Assembly (NCBI RefSeq): GCF_902153245.2
Contig: NZ_CABFWF030000008.1
Location: 201,092 to 246,305 of the forward strand
DNA from: Pseudorhizobium endolithicum
GTDB lineage: Bacteria; Pseudomonadota; Alphaproteobacteria; Rhizobiales; Rhizobiaceae
DNA length: 45,214 nt
Reading direction: 5' to 3'
The position numbers were made by a program, and so were the translations under genes. Below, one piece after another: positions 10,635 through 19,812 of the stretch (positions are counted from its first letter, which is position 1; each line of letters starts with the position of its first letter). The notes beneath the pieces were generated by a model, which saw only the letters and a list, made by a program, of their open reading frames with translations, searched no databases and was not told the DNA's origin.

Positions 10635-12584
10635 TCAGAGGCCGGAGGGATAGGTTTCCGGAACGCCCTGATGCGGATCATCCGCGGACAGGGGTTGGAC
10701 CGGCGTGGTGCGGTCAAACCAGACGAAGGCATCGAACTGTTGCGCCAGGGAAGCCTCCATGTAGTGGCTGGAGCGCTCGCTCTCCGGCCGGTAGATCACC
10801 CCGATGAAGCGCTCCAACCGCGGCGTGTGCAGTTCTTCCCGCAAAACGGGGTGCCGTGACAGGTCCAGCAGGAAGCGTTCCAGCCCCGTCCCGTGCATGA
10901 GGCTTTCGTAGCTACCGTCCAGCGACGGGCGAATCCGCTTGATCTCCATGTCGCCGTCCCAGTCCGTCGCCGCAGCCACCTCGCCCTCGTGAGTTCCGAA
11001 GCCGATGAGCGCTGCGTCATCCCCGAAACGCTGCCGGCACAACTGGCCGATGTTGATCTCGCCGCGGGCGCGTCCCATCCCCGTCGCCCGGGCGTCGCCG
11101 ATATGGGAATTATGCGCCCAGACCACGGCCTTGGCATCCGCGCCGGCCGCTTGAAGCACCTGCTCCAGGGTCTCGAACATATGGGTGTCGCGGAGATTCC
11201 AGGACTCCGCGCCTCCGTAGTACATGATCCGGTAATAGCGTTCAGCAGACGCGACCAGCCGCGCATTCTGGGCGGCATCCAGCAGGCCCTCCCCGCCATC
11301 CTCCTCAAACTGCCGCCGAAGCAGATCCCGGCACTGCTCGACCACCGCCTTTTCACAGGTGCGATAGCCGGCGGTCAGCACCGCGCGGCCGTATCCCGCC
11401 GGCTCGTCCTGCCACGGCGTGAGGCACCCGTAGCGTTGCCGGGCAATTTCGGCGGCCTCGGGATCGACGGCATCGAGATAAGCCAGAACAGCCGATATGG
11501 ACGCCTGCATGTTGTAGATATCGAGGCCGTAGACGCCCGCCGCGGCGGAGGGCGGGATCGACCGGTTGCGGTCGCGCAGCCATCGGACGAATGTCCACAC
11601 TTCGCGATTGCGCCACATCCAGGCCGGAAATCTCCGGAAGGCGCTTTCGGACAGGCTGGGCGAGCGGTTCTGCACGTAGCGGTTATAGGCGGCAGCGTCC
11701 GGCCAGTCCGCCTCCACCGCGACCACGGTGAAACCGTGGCGCTCGATGAGCCGGCGCGTGATGGCGGCGCGCGCACGGTAGAATTCCGACGTACCGTGGC
11801 TCGCCTCGCCGAGCAGGACGATCCGACGATCGCCCCAGCGGTCGAAGCATTGGCCGAACGAAGGATCGTCTACGTCAGGAAGGGGCTCCGCCGCCGCTGC
11901 AATGCGCCGCGAAAGTCCGGCCGGACCGTCATCCTGTACCGCCGGCAGCCATCCCTGCCGGCCGATCAGCGGGACAAAGCGCACTCCTCCGAGATCGTCA
12001 TCCTGGAACGCATCCACACCGGTACGGGTAACCCGCACCAGCCGTTGCTCGTTTTCCGGACCGATGGGAATGACGAGGCGTCCGCCGATGGCAAGTTGTT
12101 CCTTCAGAGCATCGGGCACGGCCGGGCTGCCGGCGGCAACCAGTATGGCGTCGAAGGGTGCCGCCTCGGGGAAACCCTCGCTTCCGTCGCCGACATGGAC
12201 CTCGACATTGTCCTGCCCGAGCTCGCGAAGCCGCTCCTCCGCCTCCTCGGCGAGTCGCGGATGCCGCTCCACCGTCACGACGCGTTTCGCGAGACGACCC
12301 AGCACGGCCGCGGCATAGCCGGATCCGGTTCCGACCTCCAGCACCCGATCCTCCGGCCGGATCCGCGCCTCAGCGCACATCACAGCGACGATGTAGGGCT
12401 GCGAGATCGTCTGCCCCTCACCGATCGCCAGGGGGGCATCCTCATAGGCATGCCGCTCCATTCCTGCCGAGAGGAACATCTCCCTTGGCACGATTCGCAA
12501 GGCGTCGATGACTGCCGGGTTGTCCACACCACGGCGGAGGATCTGCTGGACCATCCTTTCGCGGGCATCTTCGAAATCTATCAT
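10635..12584 (-). CDS. Protein-L-isoaspartate O-methyltransferase / erythromycin esterase fusion
   Basis: 649 aa from ATG 12584; an upstream in-frame start at 12605 would add seven residues and bury the AGGAG. Residues 1-~212 are a Pcm-type methyltransferase with the family motif TISQPYIVAVM and SAM site VLEVGTGSGY (81-90). Residues ~225-645 are an erythromycin-esterase domain with LLGEASHGTSEF (E260, H263) and VVWAHNSHIGD in the active-site cluster. Pcm repairs damaged aspartyl residues using S-adenosylmethionine; Ere opens macrolide lactones. Such fusions occur in other bacteria. Whether the esterase half acts on macrolides is unknown. It is a single-gene unit upstream of the riboswitch promoter. 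Confidence 0.9.
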   Translation of the reverse strand: MIDFEDARERMVQQILRRGVDNPAVIDALRIVPREMFLSAGMERHAYEDAPLAIGEGQTISQPYIVAVMCAEARIRPEDRVLEVGTGSGYAAAVLGRLAKRVVTVERHPRLAEEAEERLRELGQDNVEVHVGDGSEGFPEAAPFDAILVAAGSPAVPDALKEQLAIGGRLVIPIGPENEQRLVRVTRTGVDAFQDDDLGGVRFVPLIGRQGWLPAVQDDGPAGLSRRIAAAAEPLPDVDDPSFGQCFDRWGDRRIVLLGEASHGTSEFYRARAAITRRLIERHGFTVVAVEADWPDAAAYNRYVQNRSPSLSESAFRRFPAWMWRNREVWTFVRWLRDRNRSIPPSAAAGVYGLDIYNMQASISAVLAYLDAVDPEAAEIARQRYGCLTPWQDEPAGYGRAVLTAGYRTCEKAVVEQCRDLLRRQFEEDGGEGLLDAAQNARLVASAERYYRIMYYGGAESWNLRDTHMFETLEQVLQAAGADAKAVVWAHNSHIGDARATGMGRARGEINIGQLCRQRFGDDAALIGFGTHEGEVAAATDWDGDMEIKRIRPSLDGSYESLMHGTGLERFLLDLSRHPVLREELHTPRLERFIGVIYRPESERSSHYMEASLAQQFDAFVWFDRTTPVQPLSADDPHQGVPETYPSGL

Positions 12585-12814
12585 GACATGATCTCTCTCC
12601 TGCATACGCTATCCCAACGCCAGGAAATGCAACGAGTTTCAGGGCGCCGGACAAACAGGTGCGGTTTCGACGGGCGCCACGGGACGGACCTCCTTCGGAA
12701 CGGAAATACGGGATTCAGCCGCCGGCCCCGCGGCTTTCAGATTTGCTCCCACCGATAATTAGACTCGTTCAAAAACACCGCCATTGACCCCCGCCCGCCA
12801 CCTCATGAAAAGGC

Positions 12815-12827
12815 GACTAGCTTAGTC
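12815..12827. promoter_or_regulatory. Small inverted repeat before the fepA start
   Basis: GACTA-GCT-TAGTC lies 7 bp before the AGGAGG of fepA, in the 260-bp divergent gap between the methyltransferase/esterase gene and fepA. It could be an operator for an iron-responsive repressor, but it does not match the Irr box or RirA motif that I know. The rest of the gap is AT-richer and holds no gene. Confidence 0.3.
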
Positions 12828-12844
12828 ATGTTTAGGAGGCTTCC

Positions 12845-15127
12845 ATGCTATCTCGATCGCGCATGTCCAGGAGACGGATGGACCACGCACGGCTTCTGCT
12901 GACGACGGCGCTGACCGGCATGATCGCCGTGCAGGCGGGGCAGGCATTCGCCCAGGAAGCGGAAACCGAGGACGACACGGTCCTGGAGACGATCGTCATT
13001 TCGGCCGAGCAACAACTGAAGCAGGCGCCGGGGGTCTCGACGGTCACTTCGGAAGATCTCGCCAAGGCGCCTCCCGCAAACGATATCGCCGAGATCATCC
13101 GCAAGATGCCGGGCGTCAACCTGACCGGCACGACCGCAAGCGGCCAGCGCGGCAACCAGCGCCAGATCGACCTGCGCGGCATGGGTCCGGAGAACACGCT
13201 GATCCTCATCGACGGCAAGCCGGTGCTGTCGCGCAACTCCGTCCGCATGGGACGCGCCGGCGAGCGCGACTCGCGTGGAGACACGAACTGGGTGCCGGCC
13301 GAGGCCGTGGAGCGGATCGAGGTCATTCGCGGCCCCGCCGCTGCGCGCTACGGCTCCGGGGCGGCGGGCGGCGTCGTCAACATCATCACGAAACGGCCCG
13401 AGAAGCTCAGCGGCACGGTTTCGACCTATCTGAACGTGCCGCAGCACTCCGAGGAGGGCATGACCCGGCGCGGCAGCGTGCTTCTCGGCGGACCGATCAG
13501 CGACACGATGTCCTTCCGCCTGCTCGGCAGCTACAACAAGACCAATGCGGACGACGCCGACATCAATGCCGACGTCAATGTCGATCCGACCGTCGCACCG
13601 CCGGCGGGCCGCGAGGGGGTCGTCAACAAGGACGTGCGGGCGCTTCTTTCGATCGAGCCCACCTCTGACCATGTCTTCGACATCGAGGGCGCCTTCAGCC
13701 GCCAGGGCAACATCTTTGCCGGAGACCGCCAGCTGACGGCGACCAACCCGACGCTCGAATCGATGATCGGGAAGGAAACCAACATCATGCGGCGCGGCAC
13801 GCTGTCCCTTACCCACCGCGGCACCTATGACTTCGGCGAGTCGAACAGCTATATCCAGTGGGAAAGGACGCTGAACGAGCGCCTTCTGGAAGGCCTGGCC
13901 GGGGGACCGGAAGGCTCCATCACCTCGACGGAATGGGGCCAGATCACCCTCGACAACCTGACCGCCAAGTCGGAGTGGAACCTGCCCGTGGTCATCGGCG
14001 GGTTCGACCAGACCTTTACATTGGGTGCGGAATTCCGCGGCGAATGGATGGAGGATGATGTTTCCATCCAGCAGGCGACGGCCGTCAGCCCAGGCGGCGG
14101 TGGGCCCTCCACGCCTGTCGTCATCCCCGGCGTGCCCACGAACGGCGACGACCGGGATCCTACCATCAACGCCTGGATGGGCGGCATCTATGTCGAAAAC
14201 AACATTCTCCTGACGGACCGCCTGACGCTGACGCCGGGCCTTCGCTTCGACTATCACGACCACTTCGGCACGAACTGGAGCCCCAGCCTGAACGCATCCT
14301 ACGAACTGACCGACGAGGTCACGATCAAAGCGGGCATCGCCCGGGCGTTCAAGGCTCCGAACCTCTACCAGCTCAATCCCAACTACGTGTACTATACCCG
14401 AGGCCAAGGATGCCCCGTCGGATACACGAATGGCGCTACCGGCGGCAACGGATGCTTCGTCGTCGGCAATCCCGACCTGGAGGCGGAAACGAGCTGGAAC
14501 AAGGAAATCGGCATCAACTACAACGATGATGCCGGGTGGAATGCAGGGATCACCTACTTCCACAACGACTACCGCAACCGCATCTCCTCCGGCATGGTGC
14601 CGGTAGGCACCGCCGATGCCGCCACCGGCACCCAGTTCGGAACGCTGTTCCGCTGGGAAAACGTTCCGGAGGCTGTCGTGTCGGGCCTGGAAGGAAACCT
14701 GTCGATCCCGATCAACGACGTCCTGACGTGGAGCACCAACGCCACATATATGCTGGAGTCGGAAAACAAGCAGAACGGACAGCCGCTCTCGCTGGTGCCC
14801 GACTACACGGTCAACACGTGGCTCGACTGGCAAGCGCGCGAGGACCTGTTGCTGACGTTGTCGGCCACCCATTACGGCGAGACACCCTCGCCGACCGTCA
14901 CGGCCACCACGGGTGAAGCGGTCGGCAACCCCGAGCCGCGCGATCCCTATACGCTCGTCAATATCGGCTTCAAATACGATATCAACGAGATGTTCAGGCT
15001 CTCCGGCGGCGTCAACAATGTGTTCGACAAGCGGGTCTTGCGCGAGGGAAGCGGCAATGCCGCTGGCGCCAATACCTATAACGAGCCGGGGCGCTCCTTC
15101 TACGTGGCGCTGACGGCGAGCTTCTAG
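12845..15127 (+). CDS. fepA: FepA-family TonB-dependent ferric-catecholate receptor
   Basis: 760 aa outer-membrane receptor. AGGAGG precedes the ATG by five bases; a signal peptide ends near QAFA/QE. The plug domain is very close to enterobacterial FepA: EIIRKMPGVNLTG, QRQIDLRGMGPENTLILIDG, GERDSRGDTNWVP and GPAAARYGSGAAGGVVNIIT. A 22-strand barrel follows and ends in Phe (VALTASF), the usual barrel assembly signal. It imports ferric enterobactin-like siderophores using TonB energy. It is followed by a strong terminator and lies near the siderophore ABC genes and an esterase on the other strand. Confidence 0.95.
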   Translation: MLSRSRMSRRRMDHARLLLTTALTGMIAVQAGQAFAQEAETEDDTVLETIVISAEQQLKQAPGVSTVTSEDLAKAPPANDIAEIIRKMPGVNLTGTTASGQRGNQRQIDLRGMGPENTLILIDGKPVLSRNSVRMGRAGERDSRGDTNWVPAEAVERIEVIRGPAAARYGSGAAGGVVNIITKRPEKLSGTVSTYLNVPQHSEEGMTRRGSVLLGGPISDTMSFRLLGSYNKTNADDADINADVNVDPTVAPPAGREGVVNKDVRALLSIEPTSDHVFDIEGAFSRQGNIFAGDRQLTATNPTLESMIGKETNIMRRGTLSLTHRGTYDFGESNSYIQWERTLNERLLEGLAGGPEGSITSTEWGQITLDNLTAKSEWNLPVVIGGFDQTFTLGAEFRGEWMEDDVSIQQATAVSPGGGGPSTPVVIPGVPTNGDDRDPTINAWMGGIYVENNILLTDRLTLTPGLRFDYHDHFGTNWSPSLNASYELTDEVTIKAGIARAFKAPNLYQLNPNYVYYTRGQGCPVGYTNGATGGNGCFVVGNPDLEAETSWNKEIGINYNDDAGWNAGITYFHNDYRNRISSGMVPVGTADAATGTQFGTLFRWENVPEAVVSGLEGNLSIPINDVLTWSTNATYMLESENKQNGQPLSLVPDYTVNTWLDWQAREDLLLTLSATHYGETPSPTVTATTGEAVGNPEPRDPYTLVNIGFKYDINEMFRLSGGVNNVFDKRVLREGSGNAAGANTYNEPGRSFYVALTASF

Positions 15128-15149
15128 GACCGCAGTCATACGGACACAC

Positions 15150-15178
15150 AATCGGCCGCACGCGTGCGGCCGATTTTC
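15150..15178 (+). terminator. Intrinsic terminator after fepA
   Basis: A perfect 26-bp inverted repeat (AATCGGCCGCACG and its complement) is followed by TTTT-CC, 22 bp after the fepA stop. The esterase gene ends 28 bp further on the other strand, so it may work for both. Confidence 0.85.
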
Positions 15179-15205
15179 CATCTCATGCTTCCCGGCCGAT
15201 GGGAT

Positions 15206-16096
15206 CTAGCCGGCTCGCGAAACCCAATCCAGGACGGAGGGGATCGAGGCCGCGAAGGTAGCCCCATGCCCCATGCCTTCCAGCACCGTCACGGTCAATG
15301 AAAGGTCGTGGTGCCGGCGAAGCCGTCGAACCAAGTCCATGGTCGCAGGTGCCGGCCCGATCTTCGGCGGCGTCTTGTCATCGGACCGCTGCTCACGATC
15401 CCCCAGCGCCACCAATAGCGGGACAACCTCGCCGGCCGGCAGCTCGAACATCTTCTCCTTCTCCTGCAGCAGCGAGCCGCCCCACCAGACCGAGGGGCTG
15501 ATCGCAGCATAGCCGGCAAAGGCGGACGATCCCGTCAGGAGCGTATGGAGCGCAAACAGCCCGCCATAGGAATGGCCCCAGAGAAAGCGGCGGCCCGGAT
15601 CGACCGGAACGTTCGCCTCGGCCAGGCGGCGCAGTTCGCCCGTCAGCATCGCCAGAAAGGTATCCGCACCGCCGATCTGCCGTTCGGGCCGCTGCGGATC
15701 GGGCACCGGTCCCTTGCCATCCAGCGACGGCGTGTAGTCGAGCGAACGTCGGTTGACCTCGAAACGCAGATTGGTGGGATAGCCGATGCCGAAGATGGCC
15801 ACATCCTGCGCCGCCCCCAACAGCTGCGGCGTCAGGACGTCGAAGGCCCCGTTGCCGTCGAGCATGTAGAGGGCGCGGTATCCCGCCGGCGGGGCGGCCT
15901 GCACCGGCACGGCCCGGAAGAGGCGGAACGCGCCCCCATCGGAGAGCGTCACGTCGGCGACGTCGAGCCGATGTGTCGGAACCGTCTGTTTCAGGATGTC
16001 CAGCTTGACCTCCGGGATCTTGATCTCGGCCCTTGCACCGAGGGCGAGGGCCACGAAGGGCAGAGCTGCGAGAAAGGCGCGTCGCGATGGCTGCAT
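15206..16096 (-). CDS. Exported alpha/beta-hydrolase, IroE/Fes-like siderophore esterase
   Basis: 296 aa from ATG 16096; the frame extends upstream over the neighbouring gene but MQPSRRAFLAALPFVALALGARA gives a natural twin-arginine signal. The fold is that of the esterase D/IroE group (COG2819): YRALYMLDGNGAF, the nucleophile elbow GHSYGGLFAL, and a C-terminal GMGHGATFA holding the catalytic His. IroE-type enzymes hydrolyse ester bonds of ferric enterobactin in the periplasm. Position between fepA and the siderophore ABC genes supports that role. It follows the LysR/TrpD2 gene by 19 bp, so the two are probably co-transcribed. Confidence 0.85.
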   Translation of the reverse strand: MQPSRRAFLAALPFVALALGARAEIKIPEVKLDILKQTVPTHRLDVADVTLSDGGAFRLFRAVPVQAAPPAGYRALYMLDGNGAFDVLTPQLLGAAQDVAIFGIGYPTNLRFEVNRRSLDYTPSLDGKGPVPDPQRPERQIGGADTFLAMLTGELRRLAEANVPVDPGRRFLWGHSYGGLFALHTLLTGSSAFAGYAAISPSVWWGGSLLQEKEKMFELPAGEVVPLLVALGDREQRSDDKTPPKIGPAPATMDLVRRLRRHHDLSLTVTVLEGMGHGATFAASIPSVLDWVSRAG

Positions 16097-16115
16097 GGTG
16101 TCTCGTCGGTAGGGG

Positions 16116-17567
16116 TTAGCGCTTGCGGCTCGCCCATAGTTCGGTCGCCCGCCGCAGGCTGTCTTCGAACCGGGCTGCGGATTCCCTGGAGACGGCGAAC
16201 AGGGCTGTCGCCGCGGTGTAGATGACGGTCGCCTCCGCCAGTTCGTCACGCGCGGCGCCCGACCAGACCGCCTGCCAGTATTCGCGCTGCGTGTAACCGC
16301 TGGTCGGAGCAGCGGTGCTGCCGAGAGCAGGCCGAGCCGGAATCACGACCGAGATATCCTCGCCCTCCATCATCCGCATCACGGTGGTCGCCCGCGTCGG
16401 GGTGATCTGGGCAAAGCTGCGGATGGTCGTCACCATGGTCATACTCTCCATGCCCAGCAGCTTGGCCACATCGCGGTAGATGAACCTCGAAGCGCCGCCT
16501 GGCGCGCCCACGATCGTGGCGGGAGCGGATACGGGATTGATCAAAGGCGCCACGTTGTGAAGCGGCGTGCGGGTTCCGAACAGCGGATGCAGGTTGAACA
16601 TCGCGGTAACCTGCGGAACCAGCGCCGCAAGCGGCATATAGGCTATGCCATGGGATGCCAGTGCCGCCGAGGCTTCCGCCGCGGTGACGCAAATGGGGAT
16701 GGAGGCGCGTTCCGCAGCTTCTTCCAGTTTGCCGCTGTCCGCCCCGTTTCCGAAATGCCCATGCATGAGGACACGATGTCCCGCTCCGGCGACCAGCTTT
16801 GCAGCGTGCATGAACCAGGGAGGACTCCGCCATCGGGGCGATACGTAGGCGGGCCAGTCCAGATCAGCCCCCAGATCATTCCCTACCCCCGCCGGCACGG
16901 CCTCCCGCACGGCTCTCGTGAAGCCGGCAAGCTCCACTGCCGTCGGACCGCGATACTGCACCGTCGACAGCAGTGCGCCGATCTGAACCGGGTCTGCTTC
17001 CCCCCGCAGGATGATGGCCAGTGCATCGCGCGCCTCTTCCGCCTCCAGCGGGCGACTGCGCCCGGGGCCTGGCGACGTCAGGGCTATGTACTTGGCGAGG
17101 CGGCGCTGCGGGTCAGCATTGTCGCCGATGGACGCGATCTGCCGGGCGATGACCGCCGAGGTCGGTTCGGCCTCCAGATGATCGCCGCGCGTTGCGGCCA
17201 GCGGGGGCGACAGGACGATCGACCGGCGCTGCCAGCCGTCCTGCGGTGTCTGTGCCGGGGCAGAAGTGGTGGTATCCCGTTCTTTCCAGCCTTCGCCCCT
17301 CATCAGCGCGTTCACCTCCTCGGAAACTGCCCGCACCCGCAGTCTCAAGGTCTCGGCGAACGGAGTGGGCTTCAAGCCCCGGCCCGTCCGGATGAAGATC
17401 GGGTCGCCGTAGAGTTCCCTCAGATCTCCGAGCATCCGGCTCACGGAGGAGACCTGCATCTCCAAGCTGGCCGCCGCGCCCGTTACGCTTCCTTCGCGCA
17501 ACAGAGCATCAAGCACCAGAAGCAGCTTGGTCCGGTTGATCTGTAACTGTCCGCCGTCTTCGGCCAT
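16116..17567 (-). CDS. LysR-type HTH fused to TrpD2 (YbiB-like) phosphoribosyltransferase-fold domain
   Basis: 483 aa from ATG 17567, with GAGG five bases upstream; 28 extra codons are open further upstream but look non-coding. Residues ~10-75 are a LysR-like winged helix (LLLVLDALLREGSVTGAAASLEMQVSSVSRML as separate helices, then DPIFIRTGRGLKPTPF). Residues ~150-480 resemble glycosyltransferase family 3, closest to TrpD2/YbiB: IILRGEADPVQIGALL, VLMHGHFGNGADSGKLEEA and MFNLHPLFGTRTPLHNVAPLINP. The PRPP-binding GTGGD motif of true anthranilate transferases is not seen, so catalysis of that reaction is doubtful. YbiB of E. coli binds nucleic acid. It is divergent from the siderophore binding-protein gene, across a 280-bp gap that is AT-rich at 17650-17800. 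Confidence 0.85.
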   Translation of the reverse strand: MAEDGGQLQINRTKLLLVLDALLREGSVTGAAASLEMQVSSVSRMLGDLRELYGDPIFIRTGRGLKPTPFAETLRLRVRAVSEEVNALMRGEGWKERDTTTSAPAQTPQDGWQRRSIVLSPPLAATRGDHLEAEPTSAVIARQIASIGDNADPQRRLAKYIALTSPGPGRSRPLEAEEARDALAIILRGEADPVQIGALLSTVQYRGPTAVELAGFTRAVREAVPAGVGNDLGADLDWPAYVSPRWRSPPWFMHAAKLVAGAGHRVLMHGHFGNGADSGKLEEAAERASIPICVTAAEASAALASHGIAYMPLAALVPQVTAMFNLHPLFGTRTPLHNVAPLINPVSAPATIVGAPGGASRFIYRDVAKLLGMESMTMVTTIRSFAQITPTRATTVMRMMEGEDISVVIPARPALGSTAAPTSGYTQREYWQAVWSGAARDELAEATVIYTAATALFAVSRESAARFEDSLRRATELWASRKR

Positions 17568-17847
17568 CTTGCCTCTTTCGACCCCTTGGTGGTGCGGGCC
17601 GGCCTCACATCTACGGCCGCCGCCACCTCCCTTTGGAGCAGACCTCGGCATGCGACCTACATAAGTTTTCCATAGAACTCAACTTTTTCCGCCGAGCTTG
17701 CCAGCGTGGTGCGAATTGCTATTTCGGCAAATTGGAATATATCGAAAAAACAGCGATTGACCGCCGCTGCACCCTCTCGATAACTGGCCCTATTTCCTCA
17801 AGTTATCCTGGAGCCCTCGAGGGGGCGATCCAAAGGTGGAGACGTCA

Positions 17848-18774
17848 ATGTTCCCGAAGATCCGAAACGTCCGACTGGCCCTCGCAGTTGCAGGCGCCAT
17901 TCTTGCCGCACATGCCGTGCCGTCCGCGGCGGCCGAGATTGTCGTCAAGCACAGCAAGGGCGAGACAACCTTGCCGGAGACCCCGAAGACCGTGCTCGTC
18001 TTCGACATGGCCAGCCTCGATACCCTCCATACCCTGGGCGTCGAGGTCGACGGCGTGCCGGGCGGCGCCAAGCCCGACTACCTGTCGAAATATGCCGGCG
18101 GCGACGTCCTGAACATCGGCTCGCTGTTCGAGCCCCACTATGAGGCCGTCAGCGCGGCCAAGCCCGACCTGATCATCGTGGGCGGCCGCTCTTCGGCCAA
18201 ATACGAGGACCTGGCGAAGATCGCTCCGACGATCGACATGACCACGGATCCCGCCCACTTCATCGAAAGCGCGCGGAAGAACGTGCAGACGCTTGCGGAA
18301 ATATTCGACAAGCAGGCGGAGGCGGATGCCGCCCTGCAGGCGCTCGATACGTCGATCGCCGACCTCAAGGACAAGGCGGCATCGGCCGGCAAGGGGCTGC
18401 TCGTCCTGACGACCGGCGGCAAGATGAGCACCTACGGCACCGGCTCGCGGTTCGGCGTCCTCTTCTCCGACTACGGCGTGCAGCAGGCGGACGAGAACAT
18501 CAAGGTCGGTACGCACGGCCAGCCTGTCTCGTTCGAATACATCCTTGAAAAGAACCCCGACTGGCTCTTCGTCATCGACCGGGACAGCGCAATCGGCCGC
18601 GAAGGACAGTCGGCCCAGAAGTTCCTCGACAACGAGATCGTCGCGCAGACCACCGCCTGGAAGAAGGGACAGGTCGTCTATCTCGACGCAGCCGCGTGGT
18701 ATCTCATCGGCGGCGGGCTCACGGCCATGCAGAACACGGTGAACCAGTTGAACCGGGCCTTCGAAGCCAAGTAA
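17848..18774 (+). CDS. Siderophore ABC transporter substrate-binding protein (CeuE/FatB/YclQ-like)
   Basis: 308 aa from ATG 17848 after GGTGGAG; a GTG at 17836 is in frame but overlaps the ribosome site. A Sec signal peptide ends at SAAA/EI, and no lipobox Cys is present. It has the class III binding-protein layout of two lobes and a long helix. Family stretches are TVLVFDMASLDTLHTLGV, AAKPDLIIVGGRSS and EYILEKNPDWLFVIDRD. This subgroup binds ferric catecholates such as enterobactin hydrolysis products and petrobactin. It is the first gene of a plus-strand operon with two permeases and an ATPase. Confidence 0.93.
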   Translation: MFPKIRNVRLALAVAGAILAAHAVPSAAAEIVVKHSKGETTLPETPKTVLVFDMASLDTLHTLGVEVDGVPGGAKPDYLSKYAGGDVLNIGSLFEPHYEAVSAAKPDLIIVGGRSSAKYEDLAKIAPTIDMTTDPAHFIESARKNVQTLAEIFDKQAEADAALQALDTSIADLKDKAASAGKGLLVLTTGGKMSTYGTGSRFGVLFSDYGVQQADENIKVGTHGQPVSFEYILEKNPDWLFVIDRDSAIGREGQSAQKFLDNEIVAQTTAWKKGQVVYLDAAAWYLIGGGLTAMQNTVNQLNRAFEAK

Positions 18775-18790
18775 AGAAACAACAGACACG

Positions 18791-18832
18791 GCAGGGCGGC
18801 GGCAAACCGATGATCGGTTGCCGCCGCCCTGC
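18791..18832 (+). other. Strong hairpin between binding-protein and permease genes
   Basis: GCAGGGCGGCGGCA-A-ACCGAT pairs with ATCGGT-TGCCGCCGCCCTGC, leaving one bulged A and a one-base apex in the repeat. It lies 16 bp after the binding-protein stop and 8 bp before the permease GTG. No T-run follows. Such hairpins often protect the upstream mRNA so the binding protein is made in excess over the permeases; this is inference. Confidence 0.8.
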
Positions 18833-18840
18833 ATCACACG

Positions 18841-19812
18841 GTGACCTTCGTGAAGCTCTTCATCCCAGCCCTGCTGGCCACCGCCGCGCTTGCCGTGGCA
18901 AGCCTGTTCGTCGGCGTCAGCGAGATGACCTTCTCCACCCTGCTTTCCGGCCCGGGCGGCGAAAGGGCGTGGATGATCCTCGGGGCGAGCCGCGTTCCAC
19001 GCACCCTGGCTCTCATACTGGCAGGCGCCGGAATGGCCGTCGCCGGTACCATCATGCAGATGCTGTCGAGGAACCGGTTCGTGGAACCGTCGACGGCCGG
19101 CACGGTGGAATCGGCCAGTCTCGGCATGCTTGCCGTCCTGCTCCTCGCGCCCGATCTTCCGGTCATCATGAAGATGCTTGTGGCCGCAGCCTTTGCGCTC
19201 GCCGGCACCGCCGTCTTCCTCTCCATCCTGCGGCGGGTGCCTCTCCGCTCGCCCGTGCTGGTGCCGCTGATCGGCCTGATGCTGGGCGGCGTCATCAACG
19301 CCTGCACGACGTTCTTCGCCTACCGCTATGATCTCCTGCAGGCCATGGGAGCATGGACGAGCGGCGACTTCTCCGCCGTCCTGAGGGGCCGCTACGAGGT
19401 CCTGTGGGTCGCGCTGGCACTGACGGTTGCGGCATATGTCGCAGCCGACCGGTTCACCGTGGCCGGCATGGGCGAAGACTTCTCGACCAACCTCGGCCTC
19501 GACCACCGGAAGGTGGTGGGGCTCGGGCTCGTCATCGTCTCCATGGTGACGGCATCGGTGGTCGTCACCGCGGGTATCCTGCCCTTCATCGGGCTGATCG
19601 TTCCGAACCTCGTCAGCATGGTCATGGGCGACCGGTTGCGGCGCACCCTGCCCTGGATCGCGTTGAGCGGCGCGGCGCTTGTGCTCGTCTGCGACATGAT
19701 CGGCCGGCTCGTCAACGCTCCCTACGAAATACCCGTGGGCTCCGTCCTCGGAGTGGTGGGCAGCCTCTTCTTCCTGAACCTGCTGTTGCGGAGACGCCCG
19801 CGTGCAGCCTGA
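18841..19812 (+). CDS. Siderophore ABC transporter permease 1 (CeuB/FatD/YclN-like)
   Basis: 323 aa FecCD-family inner-membrane permease with about nine helices. Family landmarks are ASRVPRTLALILAGAGMAVAGTIMQ, GVINACTTFFAYRYD, MGAWTSGDFS, LGLDHRKVVGLGL and GILPFIGLIVPNLVSM. The start is a GTG with no clear ribosome site, immediately after the strong hairpin; a second GTG three codons on is possible. It overlaps the next permease by 11 bp, so the two are co-translated. Confidence 0.92.
   Translation: MTFVKLFIPALLATAALAVASLFVGVSEMTFSTLLSGPGGERAWMILGASRVPRTLALILAGAGMAVAGTIMQMLSRNRFVEPSTAGTVESASLGMLAVLLLAPDLPVIMKMLVAAAFALAGTAVFLSILRRVPLRSPVLVPLIGLMLGGVINACTTFFAYRYDLLQAMGAWTSGDFSAVLRGRYEVLWVALALTVAAYVAADRFTVAGMGEDFSTNLGLDHRKVVGLGLVIVSMVTASVVVTAGILPFIGLIVPNLVSMVMGDRLRRTLPWIALSGAALVLVCDMIGRLVNAPYEIPVGSVLGVVGSLFFLNLLLRRRPRAA

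Noticed and set aside
12848..15181. 777-aa antisense frame opposite fepA
   Set aside because: Composition is typical of an antisense shadow; the plus strand is an unmistakable FepA.
16116..17567. Anthranilate phosphoribosyltransferase of tryptophan synthesis
   Set aside because: It has an N-terminal LysR helix-turn-helix, no visible GTGGD motif and no trp neighbours.
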